Source: Nitrospira sp. (GTDB lineage: Bacteria > Nitrospirota > Nitrospiria > Nitrospirales > Nitrospiraceae). From it: a stretch of 52,508 bases of DNA. The stretch lies in contig JABMDK010000013.1 in assembly GCA_015903995.1 (NCBI GenBank), forward strand, positions 145,597 through 198,104. The letters run 5' to 3'. Position numbers and translations under genes: made by a program. How positions within the stretch are numbered: position 1 is the stretch's first letter; each line of letters begins with the position of its first letter. The notes beneath the pieces were generated by a model that ran no database searches, was not told the origin of the DNA, and was given only the letters and a program-made list of their open reading frames with translations. Positions 16,419-25,640 of the stretch are shown piece by piece.

Positions 16419-18458
16419 TTATGGCCCAATCTGCATCGGATTGGGAGCTGCCACGGATGAATCGGCAGGAAGGGGTAAGGGTTTCTGTACCGAAACCGGC
16501 TTAGGGTTATGCCCCCTCGCCACCGGATGGATTCGCACCATGCCTCCCCGCCCGGTCGCTGGCAAACAGAGCGCCTCTTGTTTGTTTCTGAACTGTTCAC
16601 GGGCTACCAAAGCCGCCTGCCCACGAGCATAGGTACAGAGTTCGCCGGCGATGACCGTTCCATCTCGATCCACATCAGCCAGGCCTTGCAACCCTCTTAA
16701 TAGGTGGTAGGTAAACAATCCGTGCTTCCCTTCGTCGTACGCAAGCGCTTCTTGTAGACTTCGATTGCCCACCATCCACATCTCCACATCTTTCCTTGCG
16801 TCGCTGACAGGGGATTCCCAGGCAGGCGACGGGATACCGGCAAGGCCGGTGTCTGGAGACGGATCCATCGAGACATCGAACATCAGAATCGCCCGTTTGA
16901 TCGGCAATCGATAGAGCGCTTCCTGAAGGCGGGTAAGGGGATACAGCTGCTTCGCCTCGGAGAGTGCCCCATCATACGGGACGAGTGAGATCGCACCGGT
17001 CCCGCCATCTACAAGTGCCCGTCCTGAAAAAAATACATAGACAACGGTTTCTCGGTCCGCCCGCTTGCGAAGCCACTGCTCAAACGTGTCTTCCAAGTCC
17101 CGTGCGAGAGCCTGACGGTCGAGCAATATGCGGATGCGCTCGCCTGGGATACCGCCGATGATACGCAGATATTCGGCCATGACTTCCGCATCGTGGCGGG
17201 CATACTTGACCACCGGTACCTGTTCCTCTCGAAACGTCCCGATGCCGATTGAAATGATGACGGCCTTCGGTTGATGAAACGCCGTCAGAGCCTTCGGCAG
17301 GTTGTCGACATCCTGCACCAGAGCCGGATCCATGCCTCTGGGTTTGATCCCAAAATAAAAGACCTTGGGTGGTGTAACGGACGTCACCGGGCTAGCCGTC
17401 CGCAAGCTCAATGTCAATTCTCCATGAAGGGCCTCTTGGGAGGCAGTCACCCGTTGTGTAATCGAGGTGCGCTTGATCTCTCCCGGCTGGAGCATGCCGA
17501 GGTGGACTTCAGAGGGGACCAAGGCTGCCAACTCGGCTTTTCCTTCAGCCTTGACGGTCACATCTTTCGCTTCCCCTCTGCCTTCATTTTTGACTTCAAT
17601 TTCGACCGTGAGGGATTCGTCCGGCTGGAGAAATTGGTCCCGGTTTTCGTCTCGGATGATGGCACGAAAACTCAGTTGTGCCGGCTCACCTGTCGGGGAC
17701 AACGGGACCTGCGTCGGTTTCTTCTCCGCTTCAACTGCCGTGGGGGGCGAGGTGACACCGCCCGCCGTCGACGGCTCCACCGAGGGACGTGGACGTGACG
17801 CCAGCGGAACCCATGTCTCTCGCCGGGCGGCATATTCCCGGATCGGCACTGATTGCGTGATCTGTTGAGCCAACCCGCTAGTCACCGAATCGATGGCGCC
17901 GTGGACAATCGCCTCCAAACCCTCTACCTGGCAGGACTGTTCCCCGACCGTCACCGTACCGCGTCCAGTCCCTTCCAGCTTCTTACTGAAGAGTAACGTT
18001 CCATCCCGCGCCAAAAACACCATTTCCATTCCGACCGTAGCCGCGGCTGGATAAGTTCCTGGCGTCTGTTTTTGGACGGCGAGCTCGATCCTCCTCACTC
18101 CCACTCCAACCTCAACCACGCCGTCTGACGCAATGGGCTCATCAGCTTGGCTCTGAGCCTCGACACCGGTAAAGACGCCCGTCAACTTCTTTGGAACGGA
18201 GGAAACCAGCGCGTCACCCAGGACCAATGATTTCATCTCACCACAACCATCGTGGTATGGGACGTCAGCCGTGGTCACGCTCGGCGAGAACCAGATCACC
18301 GGCGTCAGTGGAATCGGTTGAGTATCGACCGGCTCCGTCCCTCGCTTGAGCAGCGAACAGCCGACACCTATCAAAACGAGTGTGCTGATGACACAGCAGG
18401 CGATGACGTGGCGGCATGACTGGAAAGAGGCGATCGGTATAGGTTGTACCTTGTTCAC
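16419..18458 (-). CDS. Caspase-fold lipoprotein lacking the catalytic dyad
   Basis: 679 aa. The N-terminus has a lipobox (LVLIGVGC, Cys34), so it is an exported lipoprotein. Residues about 45-210 are an unrecognised beta-rich region; about 265-370 resemble a CARDB/Ig-like repeat (LQPDESLTVEIEVKNEGRGE). Residues about 395-640 form a caspase-like (peptidase C14) domain: KAVIISIGIG, YARHDAEVMAEYL, TVVYVFFSGR, AILMFDVSMD. In active members the third and fourth blocks read SGHG and D-A/C-C; here His is Arg (about residue 479) and Cys is Ser (about 531). It is thus a probable pseudo-protease acting as a binding module in the periplasm. It is divergent from ubiA. Confidence 0.75.
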   Translation of the reverse strand: MNKVQPIPIASFQSCRHVIACCVISTLVLIGVGCSLLKRGTEPVDTQPIPLTPVIWFSPSVTTADVPYHDGCGEMKSLVLGDALVSSVPKKLTGVFTGVEAQSQADEPIASDGVVEVGVGVRRIELAVQKQTPGTYPAAATVGMEMVFLARDGTLLFSKKLEGTGRGTVTVGEQSCQVEGLEAIVHGAIDSVTSGLAQQITQSVPIREYAARRETWVPLASRPRPSVEPSTAGGVTSPPTAVEAEKKPTQVPLSPTGEPAQLSFRAIIRDENRDQFLQPDESLTVEIEVKNEGRGEAKDVTVKAEGKAELAALVPSEVHLGMLQPGEIKRTSITQRVTASQEALHGELTLSLRTASPVTSVTPPKVFYFGIKPRGMDPALVQDVDNLPKALTAFHQPKAVIISIGIGTFREEQVPVVKYARHDAEVMAEYLRIIGGIPGERIRILLDRQALARDLEDTFEQWLRKRADRETVVYVFFSGRALVDGGTGAISLVPYDGALSEAKQLYPLTRLQEALYRLPIKRAILMFDVSMDPSPDTGLAGIPSPAWESPVSDARKDVEMWMVGNRSLQEALAYDEGKHGLFTYHLLRGLQGLADVDRDGTVIAGELCTYARGQAALVAREQFRNKQEALCLPATGRGGMVRIHPVARGHNPKPVSVQKPLPLPADSSVAAPNPMQIGP

Positions 18459-18543
18459 GTTGTGGTTATACCGAATTCACACTGGCGTCACAACCTGGGG
18501 GAGACGCATTGACAGCCCATTTCCCCTGGGCTAAGGTCGCGGG

Positions 18544-19434
18544 ATGTCCGGTTCGACCGCGTCATCATCCGAGTCCTTGGGGATTTCCCGGTCTGCACTT
18601 GCCCGATTGATCAGGCTTCCGAACCAGACCGGTACCTATCTCTTACTCCTGCCCACACTTTGGAGCCTCGTGCTGGCCGCCCGAGGGACTCCTCCGCCCC
18701 ATCTCGTAGTTATTTTCCTCGGCGGATCGTTTCTCATGCGAAGTGCTGGCGTCATTCTGAACGATTTAGCGGATCACACGTTCGACCGGCAAGTCGCCCG
18801 GACCAAGACACGTCCATTGGCTTCCGGCGAATTATCGCGCCGCCAGGCGCTGATCCTACTCAGCGTGCTGATTGTCGTGGCGGCAAGCCTCCTGTTCTTT
18901 CTTCTGCCGATCGTGACCTGGCTCGCCCCGGTCGCGGTCTTTCTTGCCACCCTCTACCCATACGCCAAACGATGGATCCACATCCCTCAAGCCATACTTG
19001 GCATCGCATTCGGCTGGGGAACGATCATGGCGTGGGCTGCGGTGCGAGGGCAACTCGACCCACCGGTCTGGTGCTTATTTGCCGCCACTGCGGCCTGGGC
19101 CGTTGCTTACGATACGATTTATGCCATCCAGGATCAAGAAGATGATCGCCGCATTGGAGTCAAATCTTCAGCTCTGTACTTCGGATCATCCATTCACCAT
19201 GGGGTAGGACTTGCCTTCGGCCTGATGCTGGCCTTCTTATGCCTAGCCGGGTGGCTGGCACACATTGGATGGCCTTATTATTTAAGTTTATTTGGTGTGG
19301 GATTGTTTTTCTGGACTCAGGTCGGACGGCTATACGGAACAGTCACGCCACCTCAGGCATTCGCGATGTTTCGAGCACACACCTGGGTTGGAATCGCCAT
19401 CCTCATCGGCCTGTTTGTGGGCTTGTTGGATTAA
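18544..19434 (+). CDS. ubiA: UbiA-family prenyltransferase (4-hydroxybenzoate polyprenyltransferase-like)
   Basis: 296 aa integral membrane protein with eight or nine predicted helices. Both Asp-rich, Mg-prenyl-diphosphate motifs are visible: NDLADHTFDRQVARTKTRPL (about 78-97) and YDTIYAIQDQEDD (about 188-200). The RTKTRPLASG form fits 4-hydroxybenzoate prenyltransferases better than MenA or haem O synthase, but a futalosine-pathway enzyme (MqnP) cannot be excluded by eye. It transfers a polyprenyl chain to an aromatic acid in quinone synthesis. Start ATG 18544 follows AAGG. Its stop overlaps the stop of the convergent cytochrome gene. Confidence 0.85.
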   Translation: MSGSTASSSESLGISRSALARLIRLPNQTGTYLLLLPTLWSLVLAARGTPPPHLVVIFLGGSFLMRSAGVILNDLADHTFDRQVARTKTRPLASGELSRRQALILLSVLIVVAASLLFFLLPIVTWLAPVAVFLATLYPYAKRWIHIPQAILGIAFGWGTIMAWAAVRGQLDPPVWCLFAATAAWAVAYDTIYAIQDQEDDRRIGVKSSALYFGSSIHHGVGLAFGLMLAFLCLAGWLAHIGWPYYLSLFGVGLFFWTQVGRLYGTVTPPQAFAMFRAHTWVGIAILIGLFVGLLD

Positions 19435-20456
19435 GGCTTTTCGACGGGTTTCTCCACCACCGGCTCCGCTTTGGGTGCACGTAACGTTGCCACATAGAGC
19501 GTAACCGCTTTGGCATCGGCATCGCTCAATCCCAATGCCGGCATGCGTGTGTGTGCATCCATAGCCTGTGGATTCTTCAGCCAGCGATAGATCCAGGTCG
19601 CATTCAATCGAAATCCCGCTCGATCCAAGGCAGGGCCAATCTTGCCACCTTCACCGGCAAGATTGTGGCACCCATTACAACCATACTTATTTTCGTAGAG
19701 CTGTTTGCCACGATCGACTAATTTTGCCGTGTCCGCTGGTTTGACCGTCAAATCCGGCCTTGGAATGTTGAGCCCTTTGCCGGGTCTGGTAGAGAAGTTG
19801 TTCAGCGCGACCTGGGCCGCATCCATCTCTTTCTTGGCTTGCCCCATCGCTGCTTGCTCGGCTGCATAAGCGGATTCGTCCACATCAACATCTTTCTTCA
19901 ACTGCTCACTCTTCCGCTCCGCTTCATCGCTGGCCTTCTTCTCAGCCGCTTCATAGGCTTGTTTAGCCTGTTCAAACTTGGCTTGAGCGGTCTTTAGCCC
20001 CTCTTCGAGCGAGGTCTTGCGTGCCGCAACATTAAATTCCATCTTCATGCCATGCAACGTGCGCACGTGACCGACGATCGCCCAGATTTCATCCTCAGAG
20101 AGCGTATATTTGAATGTCGGCATGGTTGGAACAGCAAAGTCGTCGTCGCCGATCGTATCGCCACCTTCCTCACTGGTGTCCAGCATGTCTCGTGAGATTG
20201 TTGCGAAGAGCTCCTCATCCTTGAACGTGCTCATCTCCCCCTTATTGGAGAGATCCTTGGGCTTCGGATCCGGCATGGATGACCAGTTAAATCCCTCATT
20301 TTGCTTTCCGCTCTCGCCGTGACAATCACTGCAATAGTGGGTATAGAGTTCATGGCCCCGCTTTTCCTGCTCGTTCGCACAACCACCGGCGATCAAAGCC
20401 ACGCCTCCGATCACTCCCACCGCCAATCCTATGATACCCAGCCTTGGCGCCTTCAT
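19431..20456 (-). CDS. Dihaem cytochrome c lipoprotein with coiled-coil linker
   Basis: 341 aa. The start ATG 20456 (MKAPRLG) is two bases after the upstream stop; a longer frame overlaps that gene and is not used. Lipobox LIAGGC gives Cys26. Haem motif one is CSDCH (about residue 43); haem motif two is CNGCH (about 252). Between them, residues about 140-215 form a Lys/Glu/Ala-rich coiled coil, unusual for a dihaem cytochrome. Each haem domain has a downstream Met-containing block (PTMPTFKY, TRMPALGL). It is the last gene of the respiratory block, likely a periplasmic-face electron carrier bound to the membrane. Confidence 0.88.
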   Translation of the reverse strand: MKAPRLGIIGLAVGVIGGVALIAGGCANEQEKRGHELYTHYCSDCHGESGKQNEGFNWSSMPDPKPKDLSNKGEMSTFKDEELFATISRDMLDTSEEGGDTIGDDDFAVPTMPTFKYTLSEDEIWAIVGHVRTLHGMKMEFNVAARKTSLEEGLKTAQAKFEQAKQAYEAAEKKASDEAERKSEQLKKDVDVDESAYAAEQAAMGQAKKEMDAAQVALNNFSTRPGKGLNIPRPDLTVKPADTAKLVDRGKQLYENKYGCNGCHNLAGEGGKIGPALDRAGFRLNATWIYRWLKNPQAMDAHTRMPALGLSDADAKAVTLYVATLRAPKAEPVVEKPVEKP

Positions 20457-20458
20457 GC

Positions 20459-21286
20459 TCACTGCCCTTTCTTGAGTTTTCGGATCAGGACAAACTGAAA
20501 CCCCAAGGCTAATGCAGCGGCGATTGCCGCGTACAGATAGCCGGAGTAGTCCGGCGGGGCATCGGCTCTGAAATACCACCAGGACGAGACGGCTTTTTGA
20601 GACCCTTTTTCAACTAACTCACCGACGGCATCTTTTCGTCCGTCCCATACCGCAAACGAGATGCTGATAAATTCGCCCGGTGTAATTTGGACATCCTCGT
20701 CAGGATGGTCGGTCGACAGATTCCTGGAAAAGACCACTTTCCAAGCCCCGTTGGAGTATGTCCCCTTCGCTTTCACATCTTGATGGGTTTGCGGCTTCAA
20801 GGTACCGAAGCCTTTGGCGGTCATATCGGTTGCCTTATCTGCCTTATTCTTCCAAAACCAAATATTGACCGGCCCGCCTTCCACCTGGAGCATCGGCTGT
20901 CCATGGGCAAAGTGCGCTTTTTTATCACCGACCATGAACTCGAATGCCGCGGCGTCGTCAGGATCCTGGCTGGGGTCGCTGTACTCAAGGAGAAAGACCA
21001 CTTGCTTGCCGTCGTGTAACGCACGCACAGCCACATCCTTGACGGTGACTTCCTGGATGCGATTCGGCCAATGCACTTGTGGCGACATCGGAAAGGTCGC
21101 AGGCACCGCGCTGCTCCACGCCGCAGCGTTCGGATCGTCAAGGGGAAGGCCACCGGTCACCAGTGTCGCCCGGACCGCCACACTCTCCTGTGCAACGCTG
21201 ACCGGGACACCTCCAATGACCATGGCCGCAATCACAACCGCCCCACCCCGCAGCACCTGCTTCATCATTTGAGTCGCCGGTTTCAT
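20459..21286 (-). CDS. Haem-b-binding gamma-subunit-like protein (ethylbenzene dehydrogenase / NxrC type)
   Basis: 275 aa, ATG 21286 with GAGG 5 bases before it. Residues 1-37 form a signal peptide (VPVSVAQES). Residues about 45-240 are a beta-sandwich related to the gamma subunit of type II DMSO-reductase-family enzymes (RALHDGKQVVFLLEYSDPSQD; FSRNLSTDHPDEDVQ; SFAVWDGRK). One C-terminal helix (about 249-268) followed by RKLKKG anchors it. In nitrite oxidoreductase and relatives this subunit carries one haem b and passes electrons between the catalytic part and cytochromes. Here it is found without alpha or beta subunits, inside a quinol/cytochrome block. Confidence 0.8.
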   Translation of the reverse strand: MKPATQMMKQVLRGGAVVIAAMVIGGVPVSVAQESVAVRATLVTGGLPLDDPNAAAWSSAVPATFPMSPQVHWPNRIQEVTVKDVAVRALHDGKQVVFLLEYSDPSQDPDDAAAFEFMVGDKKAHFAHGQPMLQVEGGPVNIWFWKNKADKATDMTAKGFGTLKPQTHQDVKAKGTYSNGAWKVVFSRNLSTDHPDEDVQITPGEFISISFAVWDGRKDAVGELVEKGSQKAVSSWWYFRADAPPDYSGYLYAAIAAALALGFQFVLIRKLKKGQ

Positions 21287-21337
21287 GCTGGCCTCGTTCT
21301 CCCTACACACCTAGATCCATCCACGTTATCCACGCTC

Positions 21338-22054
21338 CTATTCCCATGTTCGTGGGGATTGATGGGCTCCGTCGTATTCGCCCATGATGATCTTCCAAAT
21401 CCATTCGTCCGGCAATTCCACTTCCCAACGCGGCATGGCTGACTTCCACGGTGCACCTTCGATCGGAAGTCCGACACCGCCCTTCTTGATCCGCCAAAAC
21501 AGATAGCTTTCCTGCAACATGGCGATCGTCGTCGGATCGGCAAAATTAGCGGGTGGCGGATTGTATCCTCTCGCAGCAGGCCCTTTGCCATCAAAATTTC
21601 CACCATGACAGGGGGAGCAGAAGGCGGCATAAAACCCTTTGCCCTGCATTATATTTTCCGGAGTCTTTGGGACAGGATTCGACAGCCCCGTGTATTCCCC
21701 TGGCGGCGCAGGATGGATCGTTCTGCTCTCCGCCGGCGGCGTATCACTCGATGCGGTGCTGCCGTACGTTTGCCACCCCACCAGTAGAGGAAACAGAACC
21801 AGGACTCCATAGCGAAGTGCCTGCAACCCTCCGATATTCTCTCCGGTCAGGAACCGCTGCATCGGCCCCCAAAAGGCATCCTTTGATTCTCCGCTCAATG
21901 TTTCAAAAATGACGATGCCGGCTGCCGTCAGGAGGAGATAGAGAAAGATGAGGCTGGATGGAAGGGGCGCTGAGCCTGGGATATTCGGCAGCACGAACTT
22001 CAGGAACACGTACATGGCTACCATAAGTATGATTGGCTTCCCTAACGCGCCCAT
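21338..22054 (-). CDS. Membrane-anchored monohaem cytochrome c
   Basis: 238 aa, ATG 22054 with GGGAGG 7 bases before it. Three hydrophobic helices (about 8-25, 34-52 and 80-98) precede a periplasmic cytochrome c domain with CSPCH near residue 147 and PPPANFADP, SYLFWRIKKG and KSAMPRW (Met ligand) blocks. It belongs to the class-I cytochrome c fold fused to membrane helices, as seen in bc or alternative complex III subunits. It lies 51 bases before the NxrC-like gene. Confidence 0.88.
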   Translation of the reverse strand: MGALGKPIILMVAMYVFLKFVLPNIPGSAPLPSSLIFLYLLLTAAGIVIFETLSGESKDAFWGPMQRFLTGENIGGLQALRYGVLVLFPLLVGWQTYGSTASSDTPPAESRTIHPAPPGEYTGLSNPVPKTPENIMQGKGFYAAFCSPCHGGNFDGKGPAARGYNPPPANFADPTTIAMLQESYLFWRIKKGGVGLPIEGAPWKSAMPRWEVELPDEWIWKIIMGEYDGAHQSPRTWE

Positions 22055-22065
22055 ATCATTCCTCC

Positions 22066-22689
22066 CTAATGCGCTTGTGCAATGGCCAATGGAGCAGATT
22101 CAGCCGCTTTGACAGGAGCTGCTGGTGCCCGACCCGGTATTTCGAGCTCCGATGTGCTGACAGAGATCGGCTCACCGCTCATTTGCTGCAGAAATGCGAT
22201 AATGGCCAAGATTTCATTCTTTGAAAGCCCGATCGGATCCTTATTAATGGCCGGCATCGTGGCCGGATATTCCTTCGGCACCCCACCATGACGGTAATCC
22301 TGATATACGAAGGCCTGGGGATCAGTCAGGCTTTCATAGAGAAAATCCTTGCTTAACTTTGCACCGATTCCCTTTAAATCGGGACATCGAGCTGATTCAC
22401 TGGGTCCAATGGAATGGCAGAGGGCACATTGCCCCTTACTGAAGAAAACCGTCTGCCCGATCGCGGCGATGTCAGTCGGTGTCTTGATGCTGGAGATATC
22501 GATCTTTTCCTCTGCCGGAGGCAGAGAGGCCAGCTGAGGCACCGCAAGCGACATGAGTGAAAACAGCCCCAGCACGATGGCGACGAACCCCGTCACCCTG
22601 ACAAACACAGCCTTGATGAACAGAAGGATCAGAATCCCGACCCCGATGATGGACAGTGCGATTAATTGTAGTTGTGCGACTTCACTCAT
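22066..22689 (-). CDS. Membrane-anchored monohaem cytochrome c
   Basis: 207 aa. Two membrane helices (about 8-26 and 31-52) are followed by a cytochrome c domain with CALCH near residue 88 and the Met-bearing block ATMPAINKDP near 142; the tail is alanine/proline-rich. Eleven bases separate its stop from the next cytochrome start. Likely one of the c-type partners that take electrons from the quinol-oxidising subunits. Confidence 0.88.
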   Translation of the reverse strand: MSEVAQLQLIALSIIGVGILILLFIKAVFVRVTGFVAIVLGLFSLMSLAVPQLASLPPAEEKIDISSIKTPTDIAAIGQTVFFSKGQCALCHSIGPSESARCPDLKGIGAKLSKDFLYESLTDPQAFVYQDYRHGGVPKEYPATMPAINKDPIGLSKNEILAIIAFLQQMSGEPISVSTSELEIPGRAPAAPVKAAESAPLAIAQAH

Positions 22690-22744
22690 AGCTCTCCAAC
22701 TCGTCAGTGTGTCGTTCGGTGTCTTCTGGATGCATGACGCTCAC

Positions 22745-24601
22745 CTATTGCTGCCGCTCTTCCGGAGCCCCTCCGGCCATTGCCGGAATCCCATGCGGGA
22801 GCTCTCCCTTTCCAGGCCCTGAGGCAGTTTTGTACTTATCACCCATAGTGGCCACCCAGAAGATAAACGCCACAAGAATACAGAAGAAAAATGTGCAAAA
22901 TGCCATGATCAGCGAGGCGCTGCCGAGCGCCGGCGAATAGGCGTACGGCGACGTATCGCGCATCACCCCATACACATGCCAGTGGACGCGGGATGATGAC
23001 CGCGCGTAACCCATCAACGTCATAAGGAGGATCACCATGACGGCATTGAGGACAAGGGCATACCCTGCACGAGGAGGCATGCTGCCCCAGACCATCTCCG
23101 TCGTTGTCTTGGCACTCTTGAGTAACAGCGCCGTCAATGGCGTGATCGTGAGAATGACGAAGCCAACGATCGCCACCTGAGATGTGGAAAAGTAATTGAT
23201 GCGAACGATCGCCGGCACAAAATATCCCCACACGCCGAGGACGATGACGGCGAGGCTGGCCAACACCAACACGGCACCCATGACCGCCTTCCCCAGCTTC
23301 GCCCATCCCGCTGTATCTTGTTTGCCTGCTCGCCAATACATGACAAAGCTCATGAAGGTGATAAGAATCATGAGGTTAGACACCGTCATTTTGGCTGACA
23401 TGACACCGAGCACACCCAGCAATGGGTGGTGCGCCCCTCCCATTTTCTGAGCTTCTTCAATGCTGGCCACCAGTGAGTGTGGGGTCATCCACACAGCCAA
23501 ACACAGCAACAAGCTGATCAGCATCATCAACATGGCTCGACGATATTTTTGTTCCGACCCTGGGATTCGATGCGTAATGCCCAGCCAGAAGTAATAGTTC
23601 GACCCCAGGAACAGCACCCCGATCAGCATGGCCTGGATGATGAAGAGCCAGGACAAAAATCCTCCCATGAGGGTGATGCCCATCTGTTGGTTGTACTGGT
23701 AAATTTCCCGCATGAGCCAATACCCGGCAAACGGCAGGGCCAACAGCCCGAACACCCCGATGAAGTTACCGACATACCCCATCCAATCGTAGTGCTCCCG
23801 CTCTTCGGTACTCTTGACCGACAAATACCGGACGCCGGCATAAGCTCCACAAATGTATCCGCCGAGCACGACGTTGGCGATGAGCCGATGGATATTGATC
23901 GGCCACCAAGTTGGATTCCAGGTTGCCGCCCAGGCTCGCTCGAAGGCGGTCCCTTCCGAAAGCACGACCGGGCTGGATTGGAATGTCGCCCAGGCATTGG
24001 GGACAATCATAATGAACAAGGCAAAGAAGTTCAGGAGGAACCCGAGAAACACATGCAAGGTCTTCTTCCTGCCGTACTGCATGGCATCCCACCCATACCA
24101 ATACAGATAGAGCGTCGCTGTTTCGAATAAGAACAGGAGGCAGTACAGCAAAAATGACGGGAAAAAGACGTCCGTCAAATAGTTCATCAGCTTGGGGTAA
24201 AACGCCACTAAGAGAAACAGCAAAATACCGCCGAACAACGCCGTAGTGGCATACGCAGAGGTTAGAAGCTTCGTAAACTCCTTGGCGAGCTTATCGTAGC
24301 GTTTTTCGCCGCCTCTCCAGGCGATCACCTCACAGAGCCATGCGAAGATAGGCACGCCCAGGACGAATCCGGCAAGCAGGAGATGCAACTGTGCCACGAT
24401 CCACACAAGATTCCGACTACCGATATAGGGAATATCGCGATATTCGGTCGGGCCAGCCGCAGTACCCTCCGCTGCAAAGCCAATTGAAGGGAGCGCAAGC
24501 CAAACCCCTGTCAACAAGAGACCTGCGAGCCATCCGCCCTGACCTCTGACGGCCCGGAGAGCCCGCTGAATCATTCCGACCCCTTGTTGTATGACACTCA
24601 C
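22745..24601 (-). CDS. Cytochrome bd-like oxidase subunit I (CydA-like), copy 1
   Basis: 618 aa from GTG 24601, chosen because GAGGTGA lies just before it and a longer frame would run into the upstream gene. A signal-like first helix is followed by about 14 membrane helices. CydA hallmarks are the QLHLLLAGFVLGVP helix (axial His of the high-spin haem), INIHRLIANVVLGGY (His ligand of b558) and IQAMLIGVLFLGSNYY (Met ligand). No CydB gene is present. Divergent bd-like subunits of this sort are typical of Nitrospira and may be terminal oxidases or quinol/cytochrome c membrane modules. It lies in the middle of the block, beside cytochrome b and c genes. Confidence 0.82.
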   Translation of the reverse strand: MSVIQQGVGMIQRALRAVRGQGGWLAGLLLTGVWLALPSIGFAAEGTAAGPTEYRDIPYIGSRNLVWIVAQLHLLLAGFVLGVPIFAWLCEVIAWRGGEKRYDKLAKEFTKLLTSAYATTALFGGILLFLLVAFYPKLMNYLTDVFFPSFLLYCLLFLFETATLYLYWYGWDAMQYGRKKTLHVFLGFLLNFFALFIMIVPNAWATFQSSPVVLSEGTAFERAWAATWNPTWWPINIHRLIANVVLGGYICGAYAGVRYLSVKSTEEREHYDWMGYVGNFIGVFGLLALPFAGYWLMREIYQYNQQMGITLMGGFLSWLFIIQAMLIGVLFLGSNYYFWLGITHRIPGSEQKYRRAMLMMLISLLLCLAVWMTPHSLVASIEEAQKMGGAHHPLLGVLGVMSAKMTVSNLMILITFMSFVMYWRAGKQDTAGWAKLGKAVMGAVLVLASLAVIVLGVWGYFVPAIVRINYFSTSQVAIVGFVILTITPLTALLLKSAKTTTEMVWGSMPPRAGYALVLNAVMVILLMTLMGYARSSSRVHWHVYGVMRDTSPYAYSPALGSASLIMAFCTFFFCILVAFIFWVATMGDKYKTASGPGKGELPHGIPAMAGGAPEERQQ

Positions 24602-24617
24602 CTCATCACCTCGTAAG

Positions 24618-25622
24618 TTACGGTTTCGTCTTGACAGAGGAATCTTTGGCCGTTCCACCGTCGGCCTTTCCCTTGCCCTTTTCTTTCTGACCTTTTGGTT
24701 CTACCTTGAGCTGTTCCATGGCCTCAACTTGCGCCGCAAGCGACGCGATTCGTTGCGTATTCTTGTTCAATGACTCAACCGGCTTGAAGGCCGGCTCGGC
24801 ATGCACCTCAGGCTTCTTACAGCAATCATGCGGATGTGGAGTCGTCACGGGAAGGATGGCCCAAAACATCAGTGACATGACCACACCAACCCCCGCCAAT
24901 GAAGTCAATAACAACCCTTGGTCGGCCGGCACCCGCATTAAGTCCCAACGGGTAACGATCCCTTGGTAGTTCTCTGACACCGGGCGGGCATTTTCCGCTA
25001 TGCGGCGAATGATCTGCCCAAGAATTGAAATCCCAATGACCGTCAAAACAATTAAAACTGCAGATGAAATGGATCCCCAGATCGTAAGCTCAAGACCGAT
25101 TCGCTCCGCAACGGGAAGACCCGTCTCAAAGAGATGCCTCATGCGCTCCATTTCGGCCATCGAGTGCGAGGCGGTGATGGCAGTCTCCGTGACACGACTC
25201 ACGATCCACCAAAGGAGAGGAAGAAAGAAGGTCCCAATGAGCGCGGCTCTCCACCAAATGGCGAACCCCAGCCCATCATGGGGTGGTTCTTTCCGGAGAC
25301 GCTCCAGGAAAAATGTCTGGCCGACGACTCCAAGCGCCCAGATATCGACAGGAATGGACGCACCGAAGATGAGCGGAAGACCGATCCCTTCACCAAACTG
25401 CGTCTCAAACATGGCCATGATGACGGGAGCGGCAAAAACGGTCACAGGACTGGCAAACAACATCAAAAAGGCAAGACCAAATCGTCCTTCAAAATGCACC
25501 AACCCCATCGTCATGGCAAGCACCGCAAACACGGCTTTAATAGGAATAGCCGTCCAGAAGGCCGGCCAGAGGATACTGAAGCCGATCTTTGTAGGAGACA
25601 TGGAGTCGCGTTCCTCAGCCAT
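24618..25622 (-). CDS. Integral membrane protein of the respiratory block, unknown
   Basis: 334 aa (ATG 25622; ATG 25601, MSPTKIG, is an alternative). About seven hydrophobic helices occupy residues 15-255. A HPHDCCKKPEVH segment after the last helix has two cysteines and three histidines and could bind metal. The C-terminal 60 residues are Lys/Gly-rich. No family is recognised. It is placed between cytochrome b and the CydA-like gene with tight spacing, so it is probably a structural subunit of the same complex. Confidence 0.72.
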   Translation of the reverse strand: MAEERDSMSPTKIGFSILWPAFWTAIPIKAVFAVLAMTMGLVHFEGRFGLAFLMLFASPVTVFAAPVIMAMFETQFGEGIGLPLIFGASIPVDIWALGVVGQTFFLERLRKEPPHDGLGFAIWWRAALIGTFFLPLLWWIVSRVTETAITASHSMAEMERMRHLFETGLPVAERIGLELTIWGSISSAVLIVLTVIGISILGQIIRRIAENARPVSENYQGIVTRWDLMRVPADQGLLLTSLAGVGVVMSLMFWAILPVTTPHPHDCCKKPEVHAEPAFKPVESLNKNTQRIASLAAQVEAMEQLKVEPKGQKEKGKGKADGGTAKDSSVKTKP

Positions 25623-25640
25623 AGCCCACGTATACCAGAA

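Noticed and set aside
23477..24130. 217-residue plus-strand frame inside the CydA-like gene
   Set aside because: Antisense shadow, rich in His/Pro/Gln as expected from the complement of membrane-helix codons.
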